DNA of 64,000 bases from positions 124,001 through 188,000 of the forward strand of contig NZ_ML133691.1 in the NCBI RefSeq assembly GCF_003985155.1. The letters are read 5' to 3'. The notes below the pieces were generated by a model. The model made no database searches and had not been told where the DNA came from. It saw nothing but the letters and a program-made list of their open reading frames with translations. Source of the stretch: Rhizobium vallis. Its GTDB lineage: Bacteria > Pseudomonadota > Alphaproteobacteria > Rhizobiales > Rhizobiaceae. Shown here one piece after another: positions 7,631-16,044 of this stretch. The position numbers were made by a program, and so were the translations under genes. Every line of letters starts with the position of its first letter. Position 1 is the stretch's first letter.

Positions 7631-8445
7631 TGGTGGCGCCTGGAAAATCAGAGCAACAGATTGGCGTAGCGCACTTCTCCGCCATCTCCCTGGAGCCGAG
7701 CGATTTTGCGAAGGTCGCAGCCGGGGCAGGCTTTTCCAGAATTGGGCTGAGGCTGAATCCGGCCTTCCCCGGAGCGCCCTACTACGAGCTTCCCGTCGGC
7801 GGCCACGCGGCGGAAGAATTGAAAGCCGTACTGCGCGGCGAAGCGCTCGAGGTCTTCGACATCGAGTTCTTTGTCATCGACCCCTCGTTCAACGCCTCGT
7901 CTCTGGAACCCATATTGGCTGCGGCTGCCAATATCGGGGCCAAGCGTCTAAGCGTGTGCGGCGACGATCCGGAACAGAGCAGGCTGCAGTCGAACTTCAC
8001 CGAATTCTGCGGCCTTGCAAGCGGCTACGGATTAGCGGTCGATATCGAGAACATGGGTTGGCGGACGATCAGAACGTTCGCTGACAGCGTCAATCTCGTG
8101 AAATCGAGCGGCGCGTCCAATGCCGGCGCGCTCGTCGACGGAGTGCATTTCTTCAGGAACGGCGGAACGTTGACGTTGCTGCGCGCCGAGATCGACAGGG
8201 TCAAACACGTCCAGTTGTGCGACGTCGCCGGACCTGCCCCGAGCACAGCCGAGGCCATGATCGCAGAGGCCCGAGGCAAACGCCTTGCCCCCGGCGAGGG
8301 GGAATTGCCCTTGGGCGAACTGGTCGCAATAGCCGGGGCCGCATCGGTCTCGGTCGAAGTACCTCTTTCAGGCTCGGCAGACGCGGAGGAGCATTTGAAA
8401 CGCCTGTTCGAAGGGGCCGTACGAATATTTAAGCCGGGTCAGTGA
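7630..8445 (+). CDS. Sugar-phosphate isomerase/epimerase-like TIM-barrel protein
   Basis: 271 residues; ATG at 7630 overlaps the GntR stop (TGATG), with an in-frame GTG one codon earlier. It shows the xylose-isomerase-like barrel pattern: FSRIGLRLN, the strand EVFDIEFFVID, IGAKRLSVCGDD, GLAVDIENMGWRT with a metal-binding Glu, VDGVHFFRNGG and VKHVQLCDVAG. Members include epimerases, inosose dehydratase and 3-dehydroshikimate dehydratase. With dehydroquinase and shikimate dehydrogenase genes downstream, the last activity is attractive, giving protocatechuate, but this is inference. Confidence 0.75.
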   Translation: MVAPGKSEQQIGVAHFSAISLEPSDFAKVAAGAGFSRIGLRLNPAFPGAPYYELPVGGHAAEELKAVLRGEALEVFDIEFFVIDPSFNASSLEPILAAAANIGAKRLSVCGDDPEQSRLQSNFTEFCGLASGYGLAVDIENMGWRTIRTFADSVNLVKSSGASNAGALVDGVHFFRNGGTLTLLRAEIDRVKHVQLCDVAGPAPSTAEAMIAEARGKRLAPGEGELPLGELVAIAGAASVSVEVPLSGSADAEEHLKRLFEGAVRIFKPGQ

Positions 8446-8494
8446 TCCCGGCGCCGGCGGGGCGAGAGCCGCGCCGAGTGGAGGAAGCCAACAC

Positions 8495-9163
8495 ATGGGT
8501 TACACGTTTGATTTTGGTGCGGTCTTCGACCGCGCCCCGGAATTGTTATGGGGTTCGCTCGGATCGTTGGGTCTCGCCTTCGCCGGGATGCTGCTTGCTC
8601 TCGTGATCGGAATCCTGGGCGTTGCTGCGAGAACGTCGAAGATCGCGTGGGTTCGCAGTCCGGTCATCGCGTTCGTCGAAGTCGTCCGCAACACGCCGTT
8701 CCTGGTGCAGATCTTCTTCATCTACTTCGCCCTCCCGCTTATGGGCATCCGCCTGAATCCGACGGTCACCGCGATCATCGCGCTGGGGATCAACGGCGGC
8801 GCCTACGCCATCGAGATCATCCGCGGGGGCGTTGAGAGCATAAGCAAGGGACAGATCGAAGCTGGTTTTGCGCTCGGGCTGCACAAGGCCGACGTCTTCC
8901 GCCTCATCGTTCTCAAGCCGGCACTGCGAGCGATCTACCCGTCTTTGACGAGCCAATTCGTGATGCTGACCTTGACCACGTCGGTGTGCACCTCGATCGC
9001 CGCGTATGAGCTGACATCCGCGGCGCAACGCATCGAGTCAGACACGTTCCGAAGCTTCGAAGTCTACTTCACGGTGACCGCAATCTACCTGGTCATCTCA
9101 AGCCTGATGATGGGAATCTTCGCTCTGATCTCCCGTTCCTACTTCAACTATCCGACTCGATAG
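8495..9163 (+). CDS. Amino-acid-type ABC transporter permease, first
   Basis: 222 residues with about five membrane segments in the HisM/GltJ pattern. The cytoplasmic coupling loop EAGFALGLHKADVFRLIVLKPA is intact. A ribosome site (GTGGAGGAA) precedes the ATG. It pairs with the permease that starts 10 bp downstream; the binding protein and ATPase follow, so the importer is complete. In this setting the substrate is more likely a cyclic or hydroxy acid than an amino acid, but the sequence cannot tell. Confidence 0.93.
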   Translation: MGYTFDFGAVFDRAPELLWGSLGSLGLAFAGMLLALVIGILGVAARTSKIAWVRSPVIAFVEVVRNTPFLVQIFFIYFALPLMGIRLNPTVTAIIALGINGGAYAIEIIRGGVESISKGQIEAGFALGLHKADVFRLIVLKPALRAIYPSLTSQFVMLTLTTSVCTSIAAYELTSAAQRIESDTFRSFEVYFTVTAIYLVISSLMMGIFALISRSYFNYPTR

Positions 9164-9172
9164 GAGGCGCTC

Positions 9173-9823
9173 ATGGGTCCCATCGGCGAAAACGAGCTGC
9201 TCTTCATCCTGCAGGGTCTGAAATGGACCGTATTGCTGGCGATCATCGGTTTCATTGGCGGAGGCGTGTTCGGCATTTTGATCGCGCTTGTGCGCACGTC
9301 GAAGTATCCGTTCGCCCGGCTTGCATCATCTGGCTACATCGCGCTCTTCCAAGGCACGCCGCTCCTGATGCAGCTCTTTGTCGTCTACTACGGCGTTGCC
9401 TTGCTTGGCATCGACGTCAACGCCTCGGTCGCTGTCGCGATCGCGTTCACTCTTCACGCGAGCGCCTTCCTCGGCGAGATATGGCGCGGCTCGATTGAAG
9501 CCGTCCCCAAAGGGCAGACCGAAGCCGCGAACGCTCTTGGTCTGCATTACGTCTCCCGAATGAAGGACGTGGTTCTGCCGCAGGCTTTGAAGATCTCGAT
9601 GCCTGCGACCATCGGCTTTCTTGTGCAGCTCATCAAGGGGACGTCGCTTGCGGCGATCGTGGGCTTCATCGAGCTGACCCGCGCTGGCCAGATCATATCG
9701 AACCAGACCTACCGCCCGCTGCTCGTCTTCGGGATCGTCGGAATAATCTACTTCATGATTTGCTGGCCTCTCTCCCATGTCGGAAGCGGCCTCGAGAAAC
9801 GGATGGCAAAAGCTGCCCGCTAA
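9173..9823 (+). CDS. Amino-acid-type ABC transporter permease, second
   Basis: 216 residues, five predicted membrane spans, start preceded by TAGGAGGCG. The FQGTPLLMQLFVVYYG segment and the coupling loop EAANALGLHYVSRMKDVVLPQALK are typical of the polar amino-acid permease family. It forms a heterodimer with the preceding permease. Complete, with no sign of decay. Confidence 0.93.
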   Translation: MGPIGENELLFILQGLKWTVLLAIIGFIGGGVFGILIALVRTSKYPFARLASSGYIALFQGTPLLMQLFVVYYGVALLGIDVNASVAVAIAFTLHASAFLGEIWRGSIEAVPKGQTEAANALGLHYVSRMKDVVLPQALKISMPATIGFLVQLIKGTSLAAIVGFIELTRAGQIISNQTYRPLLVFGIVGIIYFMICWPLSHVGSGLEKRMAKAAR

Positions 9824-9867
9824 CCCTGCTTCGGGAAGAAGCAAACAGCACAAGAGGAGGAAGTGCA

Positions 9868-10692
9868 ATGAATACCAATCGCAGGAAATTTTTGGGTCTA
9901 GCGCTGGCGACCGCTACCTTCGCCTCCGTTGGCGCCGCGGCAGCCACCGCGGCATCTGTCGAGGAGATTAAGTCGAAGGGAATGCTCGTAGTGGGCATCC
10001 AAGGCGACAACGCGCCTTGGGGCTTTGTGAACTCGAGTGGCAAACAGGACGGCTTTGACGCCGACGTGGCGACGCTGTTCGCCAAGGAACTCGGCGTGAA
10101 AGTCCAGTTCCAACCACTCGCGGTCGCGAACCGTATTCCCGCGCTGACGACCGGCAAGGTCGACATTCTCTTCGCCACGATGGCGATGACGGAAGAGCGC
10201 GCCAAGGCGATCCAGTACAGCAAGCCTTATGCGGCCAACACGATTTCGCTCTATGCCGCCAAGGCCGACGCCGTGAAAACGCCGGCGGACGTGGCGAGTT
10301 GGGAAATCGGCGTGCCGAAGTCCAGCTCGCAGGACAAGGCCGTGACCGACGCGGTCGGATCGACGGCCACCATTCGCCGCTTCGACGATGACGCCGCAAC
10401 TATTCAGGCGCTGGTCTCGGGACAGGTCAAGGCCGTCGGAGGCAACATGTTCTACGGACAGCGGCTCGATGCCGCCAGCGCCGGCACCTACGAGCGTAAG
10501 ATCGACTTCCTGACGACTTACAACGGCGTCGGAACGCGACTGGGCGAGAAGGACTGGAACGAGGCCGTCAATGCCTTCCTCGACAAGATCAAGGGTAATG
10601 GCGAACTCGCAGCCATCACCAAGAAGTGGATGGCAATCGATCTTCCCAAGTTCCCCGAATCCATCCCGAACATCCCGTTTACGGTCAAGTAA
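9868..10692 (+). CDS. ABC transporter solute-binding protein, family 3
   Basis: 274 residues from the ATG at 9868, which has AGGAGGAAG upstream; an open extension to 9760 overlaps the permease gene and is not used. The first 30 residues (NRRKFLGLALATATF, then an Ala-rich region) look like a twin-arginine signal peptide. The mature part has the GMLVVGIQGDNAPWGFVN opening strand, GFDADVATLFAKELGVKVQF and the DILFATMAMTEERAKAI block. It should deliver the substrate to the two upstream permeases. Confidence 0.93.
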   Translation: MNTNRRKFLGLALATATFASVGAAAATAASVEEIKSKGMLVVGIQGDNAPWGFVNSSGKQDGFDADVATLFAKELGVKVQFQPLAVANRIPALTTGKVDILFATMAMTEERAKAIQYSKPYAANTISLYAAKADAVKTPADVASWEIGVPKSSSQDKAVTDAVGSTATIRRFDDDAATIQALVSGQVKAVGGNMFYGQRLDAASAGTYERKIDFLTTYNGVGTRLGEKDWNEAVNAFLDKIKGNGELAAITKKWMAIDLPKFPESIPNIPFTVK

Positions 10693-10711
10693 AGCATAAA
10701 TGGAGGGCGCC

Positions 10712-11473
10712 GTGCTCACTTCCCCCAACGATCAGTCGACCTTGATATCCCTTGATAAAGTGGAGAAATGGTACGGCTCCTTCCACGCCCTGAAGAACAT
10801 CAATCTGTCAGTTCGCAAGGGAGAGAAGATCGTCCTTTGCGGACCGTCCGGTTCCGGCAAGTCCACCTTGATCCGTTGCATCAACGCTCTTGAATTGATT
10901 CAGGACGGCAAGATCGTGGTCGAAGGCCAACTGCTGGACGGCACCACCAAGGCTGTCGACGCTATTCGACGTGAAGTCGGAATGGTTTTCCAGAACTTCA
11001 ATCTGTTTCCGCACATGACCGTCCTGCAAAACTGCGCGCTCGCACCGATGAGGGTGCGGGGCGCAAGCCGTGCCGACGCAGAGAAGCTGGCGCGAAAGTA
11101 TCTCGAGCGCGTCCGCATCCTTGATCAGGCGGAAAAGTATCCAGCCCAACTCAGCGGCGGGCAGCAGCAGCGCGTCGCCATCGCGCGCGCCCTGTGCATG
11201 GAGCCAAAAGCCATGCTTTTCGACGAGCCCACGTCCGCCTTGGACCCCGAAATGGTCAAAGAGGTTCTCGACACCATGATCGGCCTCGCACGAGACGGCA
11301 TGACAATGATCTGCGTGACCCATGAAATGGGCTTTGCCCGGCAAGTCGCTGACAGGGTCATCTTCATGGCTTCCGGAGAGATCATAGAGGAGGCGGAGCC
11401 GGAAACCTTCTTTAAAAATCCCAGGCATGACCGGACGAAGGCGTTTCTCGGCGAAATCCTTGCGCATCACTGA
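10712..11473 (+). CDS. ABC transporter ATP-binding protein (polar amino-acid type)
   Basis: 253 residues from GTG at 10712, chosen because GGAGGG lies just before it; an in-frame ATG at 10700 would contain that site inside the coding region. Walker A GPSGSGKSTL, signature LSGGQQQRVAIAR, Walker B AMLFDEPTSALDPE and the switch His (VTHEMG) are all intact. It powers the importer encoded immediately upstream. Confidence 0.95.
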   Translation: MLTSPNDQSTLISLDKVEKWYGSFHALKNINLSVRKGEKIVLCGPSGSGKSTLIRCINALELIQDGKIVVEGQLLDGTTKAVDAIRREVGMVFQNFNLFPHMTVLQNCALAPMRVRGASRADAEKLARKYLERVRILDQAEKYPAQLSGGQQQRVAIARALCMEPKAMLFDEPTSALDPEMVKEVLDTMIGLARDGMTMICVTHEMGFARQVADRVIFMASGEIIEEAEPETFFKNPRHDRTKAFLGEILAHH

Positions 11474-11485
11474 TCGGTCAGAAAC

Positions 11486-12346
11486 ATGGACAACAACAAA
11501 TACCTGGTCGGTCTAATTGGCGCCGACATCCAGATGTCAAAGTCGCCGGCGCTCCATGAAGCGGAAGGGCGCCACCTGGGACTTGATTACAAGTACGAGC
11601 TCGTGGACCTGGCGGCGCGCGGCTTGCCGCCTTCCGCGCTGCCGGATCTTCTGGACGAACTGGAAAGCCGCAGCTTTGCGGGAACCAACATCACCCACCC
11701 ATGCAAACAGACCGTGCTGGCTCACCTAACGCGCCTGTCCGAAGATGCTGAGATGCTTGGAGCCGTTAACACAGTCGTGTTTCAGAACGGCGAGCGGGTC
11801 GGACACAACACCGACTGGTATGGCTTCTACAAGAATTTCGAGCGCGGATTGCCCGGTGTCGCGAAGACTCATGCAGTTCTGCTTGGCGCTGGCGGTGCTG
11901 GTGTGGCCGTCGCGCACGCGGCTGTGAAAGTCGGCATAGAAAATCTCTCGATCTTTGATCAGGACGAGCGCCGCGCCTCAACTCTTGCCGAACAGCTCAA
12001 CGAGAGATTTTCAGGAGAGGTCGCGAGGCCGGTCAAAGACGTCGGCGCTGCGCTCGCCACCGCAGACGGCCTGATCCACGCCACGCCGACGGGTATGCGA
12101 AGCCATCCGGGACTTCCGATCGATCCCGATTGGATAGAGCGGCATCATTGGGTGGCGGATATCGTCTATATGCCGTTGGTGACCGAGCTCCTTGCGTTGG
12201 CGACGCAGAAGGGGTGCCGAACGCTTCCCGGGGGAGGAATGACCGTGTTCCAAGCGGCCGCAGCCTTCGAGCTTTTCACAGGCCTATCGCCCGACACGGA
12301 ACGAATGTCGCGCCATTTCGACGATCTGTGCCGAGTGGCAGCCTGA
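11486..12346 (+). CDS. Shikimate/quinate 5-dehydrogenase family protein
   Basis: 286 residues. Substrate-binding signatures SKSPALHEAEG, NITHPCKQ (catalytic Lys) and NTDWYGF are present, followed by a GAGGAGVAVAHA Rossmann loop. The GADIQMSKSPALHEAEG form resembles the catabolic NAD-dependent quinate/shikimate dehydrogenases more than housekeeping AroE. In a catabolic operon with an importer and a type II dehydroquinase, oxidation of quinate or shikimate to the 3-dehydro acid is the likely direction. Confidence 0.9.
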   Translation: MDNNKYLVGLIGADIQMSKSPALHEAEGRHLGLDYKYELVDLAARGLPPSALPDLLDELESRSFAGTNITHPCKQTVLAHLTRLSEDAEMLGAVNTVVFQNGERVGHNTDWYGFYKNFERGLPGVAKTHAVLLGAGGAGVAVAHAAVKVGIENLSIFDQDERRASTLAEQLNERFSGEVARPVKDVGAALATADGLIHATPTGMRSHPGLPIDPDWIERHHWVADIVYMPLVTELLALATQKGCRTLPGGGMTVFQAAAAFELFTGLSPDTERMSRHFDDLCRVAA

Positions 12347-12362
12347 TCGGGGGAACTAAGCC

Positions 12363-12731
12363 ATGCCGCATATTATCATCGACTACAGCCGAGGTGCCGC
12401 AGAACGCGTCGCCATCGATGAACTGACCCGCGCGGTTCATCGCCGGGTCCGCGACGGAGGGCTGGTCAAGCCAACCGTGGTCCGCACGTTCGCTAGAGAA
12501 GCCACCATCTCCTGCGTCGGGGACGAGCATCCCGACAATCACTTTGTGCAGATAATCGTGCGCATGGCCCCCGGCCGTCCCCCGGAGGTCAAAAGGGAGC
12601 TACTGAAATCGGTGCTCGAAGCTGCGCGTGACGTCGCAGCATCCGCACTGGAAACGGGCCGGCTCGGGCTTCGCGCAGATCTCTACGAATCCGACCCAAA
12701 CTTCGCGCTTCAGGAAATAGCGTTGGCCTGA
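12363..12731 (+). CDS. 5-carboxymethyl-2-hydroxymuconate isomerase-like tautomerase
   Basis: 122 residues. It starts MPHIIIDYS, the CHMI/tautomerase-superfamily opening in which Pro1 is exposed after Met removal and acts as the catalytic base. Length fits the 4-oxalocrotonate-tautomerase-related CHMI group. CHMI isomerises a ring-opened muconate in homoprotocatechuate degradation, upstream of HpaH/HpaI-type steps; related enzymes encoded in the divergent operon support that kind of role. The true substrate here is unknown. Confidence 0.8.
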   Translation: MPHIIIDYSRGAAERVAIDELTRAVHRRVRDGGLVKPTVVRTFAREATISCVGDEHPDNHFVQIIVRMAPGRPPEVKRELLKSVLEAARDVAASALETGRLGLRADLYESDPNFALQEIALA

Positions 12732-12760
12732 TCCGGCAACGCCTAACAAGGACAATTGCA

Positions 12761-13210
12761 ATGAGCCTCATCTACGTTCTCAACGGCCCAAACCTGAACC
12801 TTCTCGGCAAGCGCCAGCCGCATATCTACGGGCACGAGACATTGGTTGACGTTGAGGCGGACTGCCGAAAGTTGGCGTCGGAACTGGGACACGAGATCCG
12901 TTTCCATCAAAGCAATCGCGAATACGAGATCATCGACTGGATCCACGAAGCGCGCGAGGACGGCGCTGGCATCGTCATCAACCCGGCCGCATTCACTCAT
13001 ACTTCGCTCGCCATCCTCGACGCGCTGAATACCTTCGAGGGCCCCGTCATCGAGATCCATATCTCCAACGTCCACAAGCGCGAGAGTTTTCGCCACCATT
13101 CCTTCGTGTCCCACCGGGCCGACGGTGTCATCGCGGGTCTTGGCACCGAGGGCTACCAACTCGGCATCCGCAGAGTTGCGACCATGCTCAAGACCGAGAA
13201 GAAGGACTGA
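12761..13210 (+). CDS. aroQ: Type II 3-dehydroquinate dehydratase
   Basis: 149 residues, normal for the dodecameric type II enzyme. Family blocks: LNGPNLNLLGKRQPHIYG with the catalytic Tyr, HQSNREYEIIDWIHEA, INPAAFTHTSLAILDAL, and EIHISNVHKRESFRHHSF with the catalytic His. It interconverts 3-dehydroquinate and 3-dehydroshikimate. Its place between a shikimate dehydrogenase-like gene and an oxidoreductase, behind an importer, points to quinate catabolism and not chorismate synthesis. Its stop overlaps the next start. Confidence 0.95.
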   Translation: MSLIYVLNGPNLNLLGKRQPHIYGHETLVDVEADCRKLASELGHEIRFHQSNREYEIIDWIHEAREDGAGIVINPAAFTHTSLAILDALNTFEGPVIEIHISNVHKRESFRHHSFVSHRADGVIAGLGTEGYQLGIRRVATMLKTEKKD

Positions 13211-14250
13211 TGGCGGTGGCGAACCGGGTCAAGCTAGCGGTCCTTGGGGCGGGGCTCATCGGCAAGCGTCATGTCAAGCACGTGATGAAAGAGCCGGCCG
13301 CGGAGCTGATGGCCGTGGTGGATCCCTCGCCAGTCGGCCAAGCGATCGCTAGTGAGGCTGGTGTCAGATGGTTCCCCAGTTTTGCCGACATGACGATGTC
13401 AGAGCGCCCCGACGGCGTCATCATCGCGACGCCCAACCAGGTGCATGTCCAGAATGGGTTGGAAGCCGTAGCGGCCGGTGTACCGGCGCTGGTTGAAAAG
13501 CCGATCGCGGACGACATCGCTGCTGGCGAGAAGCTTGTGCAAATGGCGGAAGCCAAAGGCGTCGCGCTGCTGACGGGACATCACCGCCGGCATAATCCGA
13601 TGATGCAGAAGGCGAAGGAGATCATCGACAGCGGGACGCTCGGTCGGATCCTGATCGTGAATGCGATGTTCTGGCTGTTCAAGCCGGACGAGTACTTCGA
13701 CATCCCGTGGCGGCGAGAGCGTGGAGCCGGGCCGGTCTTCCTCAACCTTATTCACGACATCGACAACCTCCGCTTTCTTTGCGGCGACATAAGCGCCGTG
13801 CAGGCCCGTGAATCCAATGCAGTGCGCCGCAACGCCGTCGAGGAAACCGCGGTCATCCTCATCGAGTTCAAAAATGGTGTTCTCGGCACTGCTTCCGTCG
13901 CCGATTCCGTTGTCGCGCCGTGGAGTTGGGAGATGACGACGGGAGAAAATCCCGCTTACCCGAAAACCGAAGAGACTTGCTACATGATCGGCGGAACACA
14001 CGGATCTCTGGCCGTGCCGTCGTTGGAAATATGGAGCAATGCCGAAAAGCGAAGCTGGACCGAGGCATTTGAGCGTGACAGAGCTCCGTTCGAAAACGAG
14101 GACCCGCTCGTCATGCAGATCCGTCAGTTCTGCAGCGTTATTCGTGGCGAGGAAGCTCCATTAGTGAGCGGTCGTGAAGGCTTGGAGACATTGAAGGTCA
14201 TCGAGGCCGTGAAGCGATCAGCCGCGACGGGAGGACGAGTCGTCCTCTGA
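13210..14250 (+). CDS. Gfo/Idh/MocA-family NAD(P)-dependent oxidoreductase
   Basis: 346 residues. The N-terminal Rossmann domain has the GAGLIGKRHVKHV dinucleotide loop and the conserved LVEKPIADD motif with the catalytic Lys. The C-terminal domain carries HDIDNLRFLCGD with the family Asp/His pair. Such enzymes oxidise or epimerise cyclic polyols and sugars. Last gene of the rightward operon, overlapping aroQ by one base. It may process quinate or another cyclitol; the substrate is not evident. Confidence 0.9.
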   Translation: MAVANRVKLAVLGAGLIGKRHVKHVMKEPAAELMAVVDPSPVGQAIASEAGVRWFPSFADMTMSERPDGVIIATPNQVHVQNGLEAVAAGVPALVEKPIADDIAAGEKLVQMAEAKGVALLTGHHRRHNPMMQKAKEIIDSGTLGRILIVNAMFWLFKPDEYFDIPWRRERGAGPVFLNLIHDIDNLRFLCGDISAVQARESNAVRRNAVEETAVILIEFKNGVLGTASVADSVVAPWSWEMTTGENPAYPKTEETCYMIGGTHGSLAVPSLEIWSNAEKRSWTEAFERDRAPFENEDPLVMQIRQFCSVIRGEEAPLVSGREGLETLKVIEAVKRSAATGGRVVL

Positions 14251-14386
14251 CCAGAGATTGGCAAGCGGCGAGAGAAACGTCTAAATCAACGATATGCCGC
14301 ACGAGGGAATAGCGTGATATGGTTCAAGTCCCTTCAAGGGCGAGAGATCGGAAAAATCCGAAAATTCGGAAGCATTATTTCGGTGT

Positions 14387-14761
14387 TTAGCTGCGCGGCT
14401 TATGCAATGAAGCGCCTGCCTTTTCGGCCGCTGCCCGCAGACGCTTGTCCCTGGTCCATAATGCCGCTCGCCGATCAAGCAGTATCGAGGCGAGCAAGTG
14501 GGCATCTGTATAGCCGATGCCCATACTGAAAATGCCGTGACGGTCGATCATTGTCATTACTTCGTCGTGCGTTGCGACGAATGCTTGGCGCTGGGCTGCC
14601 AGAAACGTTATCACACGCTCGCGATCTCGAAGGCTGCCAAGTGCCAGTTCGCCTACCACCGCCGGATGGCAGAGTAGGCGATCGTCCTCAATGATCGTCC
14701 GAAGCTCCGCCTCAAAATGGCGAAAATGATCGATCCATATAGAAGTGTCTGCCAGTATCAC
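14387..14761 (-). CDS. vapC: VapC-type PIN-domain ribonuclease toxin
   Basis: 124 residues. The PIN fold acidic residues are present: ILADTSIWIDHFR (Asp), AVVGELALG (Glu), GIGYTDAHLLAS and LWTRDKRLRAAAEKAG (Asp). It should cleave RNA when not held by its antitoxin. The start overlaps the vapB stop by 4 bp (ATGA), the normal arrangement for this toxin-antitoxin type. Confidence 0.92.
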   Translation of the reverse strand: MILADTSIWIDHFRHFEAELRTIIEDDRLLCHPAVVGELALGSLRDRERVITFLAAQRQAFVATHDEVMTMIDRHGIFSMGIGYTDAHLLASILLDRRAALWTRDKRLRAAAEKAGASLHKPRS

Positions 14762-14958
14762 TTGGCCGCCGCGCGCCGGCGACGCGGAGCTGCCTCTGCA
14801 TCGGGCATAGTTCCGCCGAGCGCGATGAGGCGTTTCCCGGACTCTACTCGGACAAGCGTCTCCAACGCTTGGCGGACGAGAGCCGCGGTTTCTTTTGTGC
14901 CAGTCAGAGACCTGGCCCTTTCCATGAGAGTGTCGTCGAGATTGATAGTCGATCGCAT
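14758..14958 (-). CDS. vapB: VapB-type antitoxin
   Basis: 66 residues. A ribbon-helix-helix-like N-terminus (MRSTINLDDTLMERARSLTG) is followed by a helix that includes ETAALVRQALETLV and a basic tail (RRRRAAAK). It should bind its own promoter and neutralise the VapC partner. It is first in the two-gene leftward operon. The AT-rich bases at 14960-15000 are its likely promoter and operator. Confidence 0.9.
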   Translation of the reverse strand: MRSTINLDDTLMERARSLTGTKETAALVRQALETLVRVESGKRLIALGGTMPDAEAAPRRRRAAAK

Positions 14959-15061
14959 TATTTTTTATCCTTATTCTGACGTCTTAAATAGCACCATTTG
15001 GTGATAAAATCTACGCCTAGTCCACGTCGATACCTCCGGACGGATAGCGGGTAGGATGTCG

Positions 15062-15328
15062 TTACTCGCGCACTTCGAGACGGTCTCCGTATTTCAGGGC
15101 GAGCCGCCTGCAATCTTCGCAATCAAGCTTAATGCCGTCCAGTGTGACTGTCGCAGCCGCCGTGCTGCAAACAGACTGATCCAACCTAGCGACACGAAGA
15201 ATGGCGTTGCCAAGCAGCATATCACATGGAGCCTGATCTACTTCAGGGCCGCCGACGCTGTGCGTGACAATACCCCGCACCGTGGCAAGCCATTTGCGCT
15301 TTCGGATGATATTTCTGTCCTCGACCAT
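15062..15328 (-). CDS. Small hypothetical protein with Cys pairs
   Basis: 88 residues, no family recognised. The ATG at 15328 has AGAGGC upstream. The second half reads like a real small protein: PCDMLLGNAILRVARL, then VTLDGIKLDCEDCRRLALKYGD, with a CxxC that could bind a metal. Coding support is only composition and a plausible start, so it may be spurious. Confidence 0.35.
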   Translation of the reverse strand: MVEDRNIIRKRKWLATVRGIVTHSVGGPEVDQAPCDMLLGNAILRVARLDQSVCSTAAATVTLDGIKLDCEDCRRLALKYGDRLEVRE

Positions 15329-15592
15329 GAGCGTGCCTCTACCGGAAACCCGGTCAGTTCACCTCGAACAGACCGGGTCACTGCTAGGAAAACCCGTTTG
15401 AGAAATCCTTGTTCCGGGGGAGAAACCACTCTCGATCGGGGTCGGCGGAAGAACTTGGTTTGGGTGCAGCCGACGCTCATCGCCGAGACTGAGTACCGCC
15501 TCTGGACACACGATGGAAAGCTGCGACACGCCTCGTGCAATGCGCGAGCGCCAGGGCAATGCCGCCGTCTACACAATTGACTGAAGAATAAC
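15329..15592. other. Gene-free spacer
   Basis: No open frame here shows family features or a good start. I see nothing beyond ordinary high-GC sequence before the terminator-like hairpin at 15593. Confidence 0.4.
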
Positions 15593-15614
15593 GCCCGACG
15601 AGAAATCGCCGGGC
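15593..15614. terminator. Bidirectional terminator-like hairpin
   Basis: GCCCGACGA, loop gaaa, TCGCCGGGC form a 9-bp stem with one G-T pair. The plus side is followed by TTTGTT and the minus side by a weaker GTTATTCTT, so it could end transcripts from both sides, including the tRNA-like element next to it. Confidence 0.55.
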
Positions 15615-15640
15615 TTTGTTCGTTGATATCGAAGTTGGGG

Positions 15641-15747
15641 GTCGGGGCAGGGATTCGAACCCCGCGTCACAGCTCGAAGGCTGGAAGCAACCTCGGATAC
15701 CCGAGGGATGGGGAGAGCGCCGCGCTCCGATTACGCTTACGCCCGAC
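15641..15747 (-). ncRNA. tRNA-like element (T-arm and acceptor-like stem), non-canonical
   Basis: On the minus strand a textbook T-arm (CGGGG, loop TTCGAAT, CCCTG; 15648-15664) is followed by CCCCGAC, which pairs 6 of 7 with GTCGGGC at 15741-15747. Between them are two further hairpins: CCTCGG/CCGAGG at 15691-15706 and CAGC/GCTG at 15670-15683. At about 107 nt it is too long for a normal tRNA and I find no valid anticodon arm. It may be a decayed tRNA, an insertion-disrupted tRNA or a tRNA-mimicking small RNA. Confidence 0.35.
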
Positions 15748-16044
15748 TGAACCATTAACTCGTGGCCCTTGCAATTGTTCCAGATAGGCGGCCAACCCCC
15801 GAGCCCAGCATTGGCCACCGAGCTTTCCCCGCTACGTCGCCGAGTTTTTGTTTTTTTGGATCAGAGGCGTCAAGAGCGGGTCGCGGGTTCGAATATATTC
15901 AACTGCAGTAAGCCATTTTGTGATTTCGTCAGGGCGCATCCCGAACGCGAGCCAAATTGAGCGAAAAGACCGGGCTCGTGTGCCAGCGCGCCCTCCGTCG
16001 TGGTAAGATGCCCAACTCCCTGTTTCGAAAGGGTGGGCAAAGAA

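Noticed and set aside
15641..15747. Interpretation as tmRNA or selenocysteine tRNA
   Set aside because: No tag-peptide region or permuted ssrA layout, and no UCA anticodon arm or extended acceptor/T-stem of the Sec tRNA; only the T-arm half is convincing.
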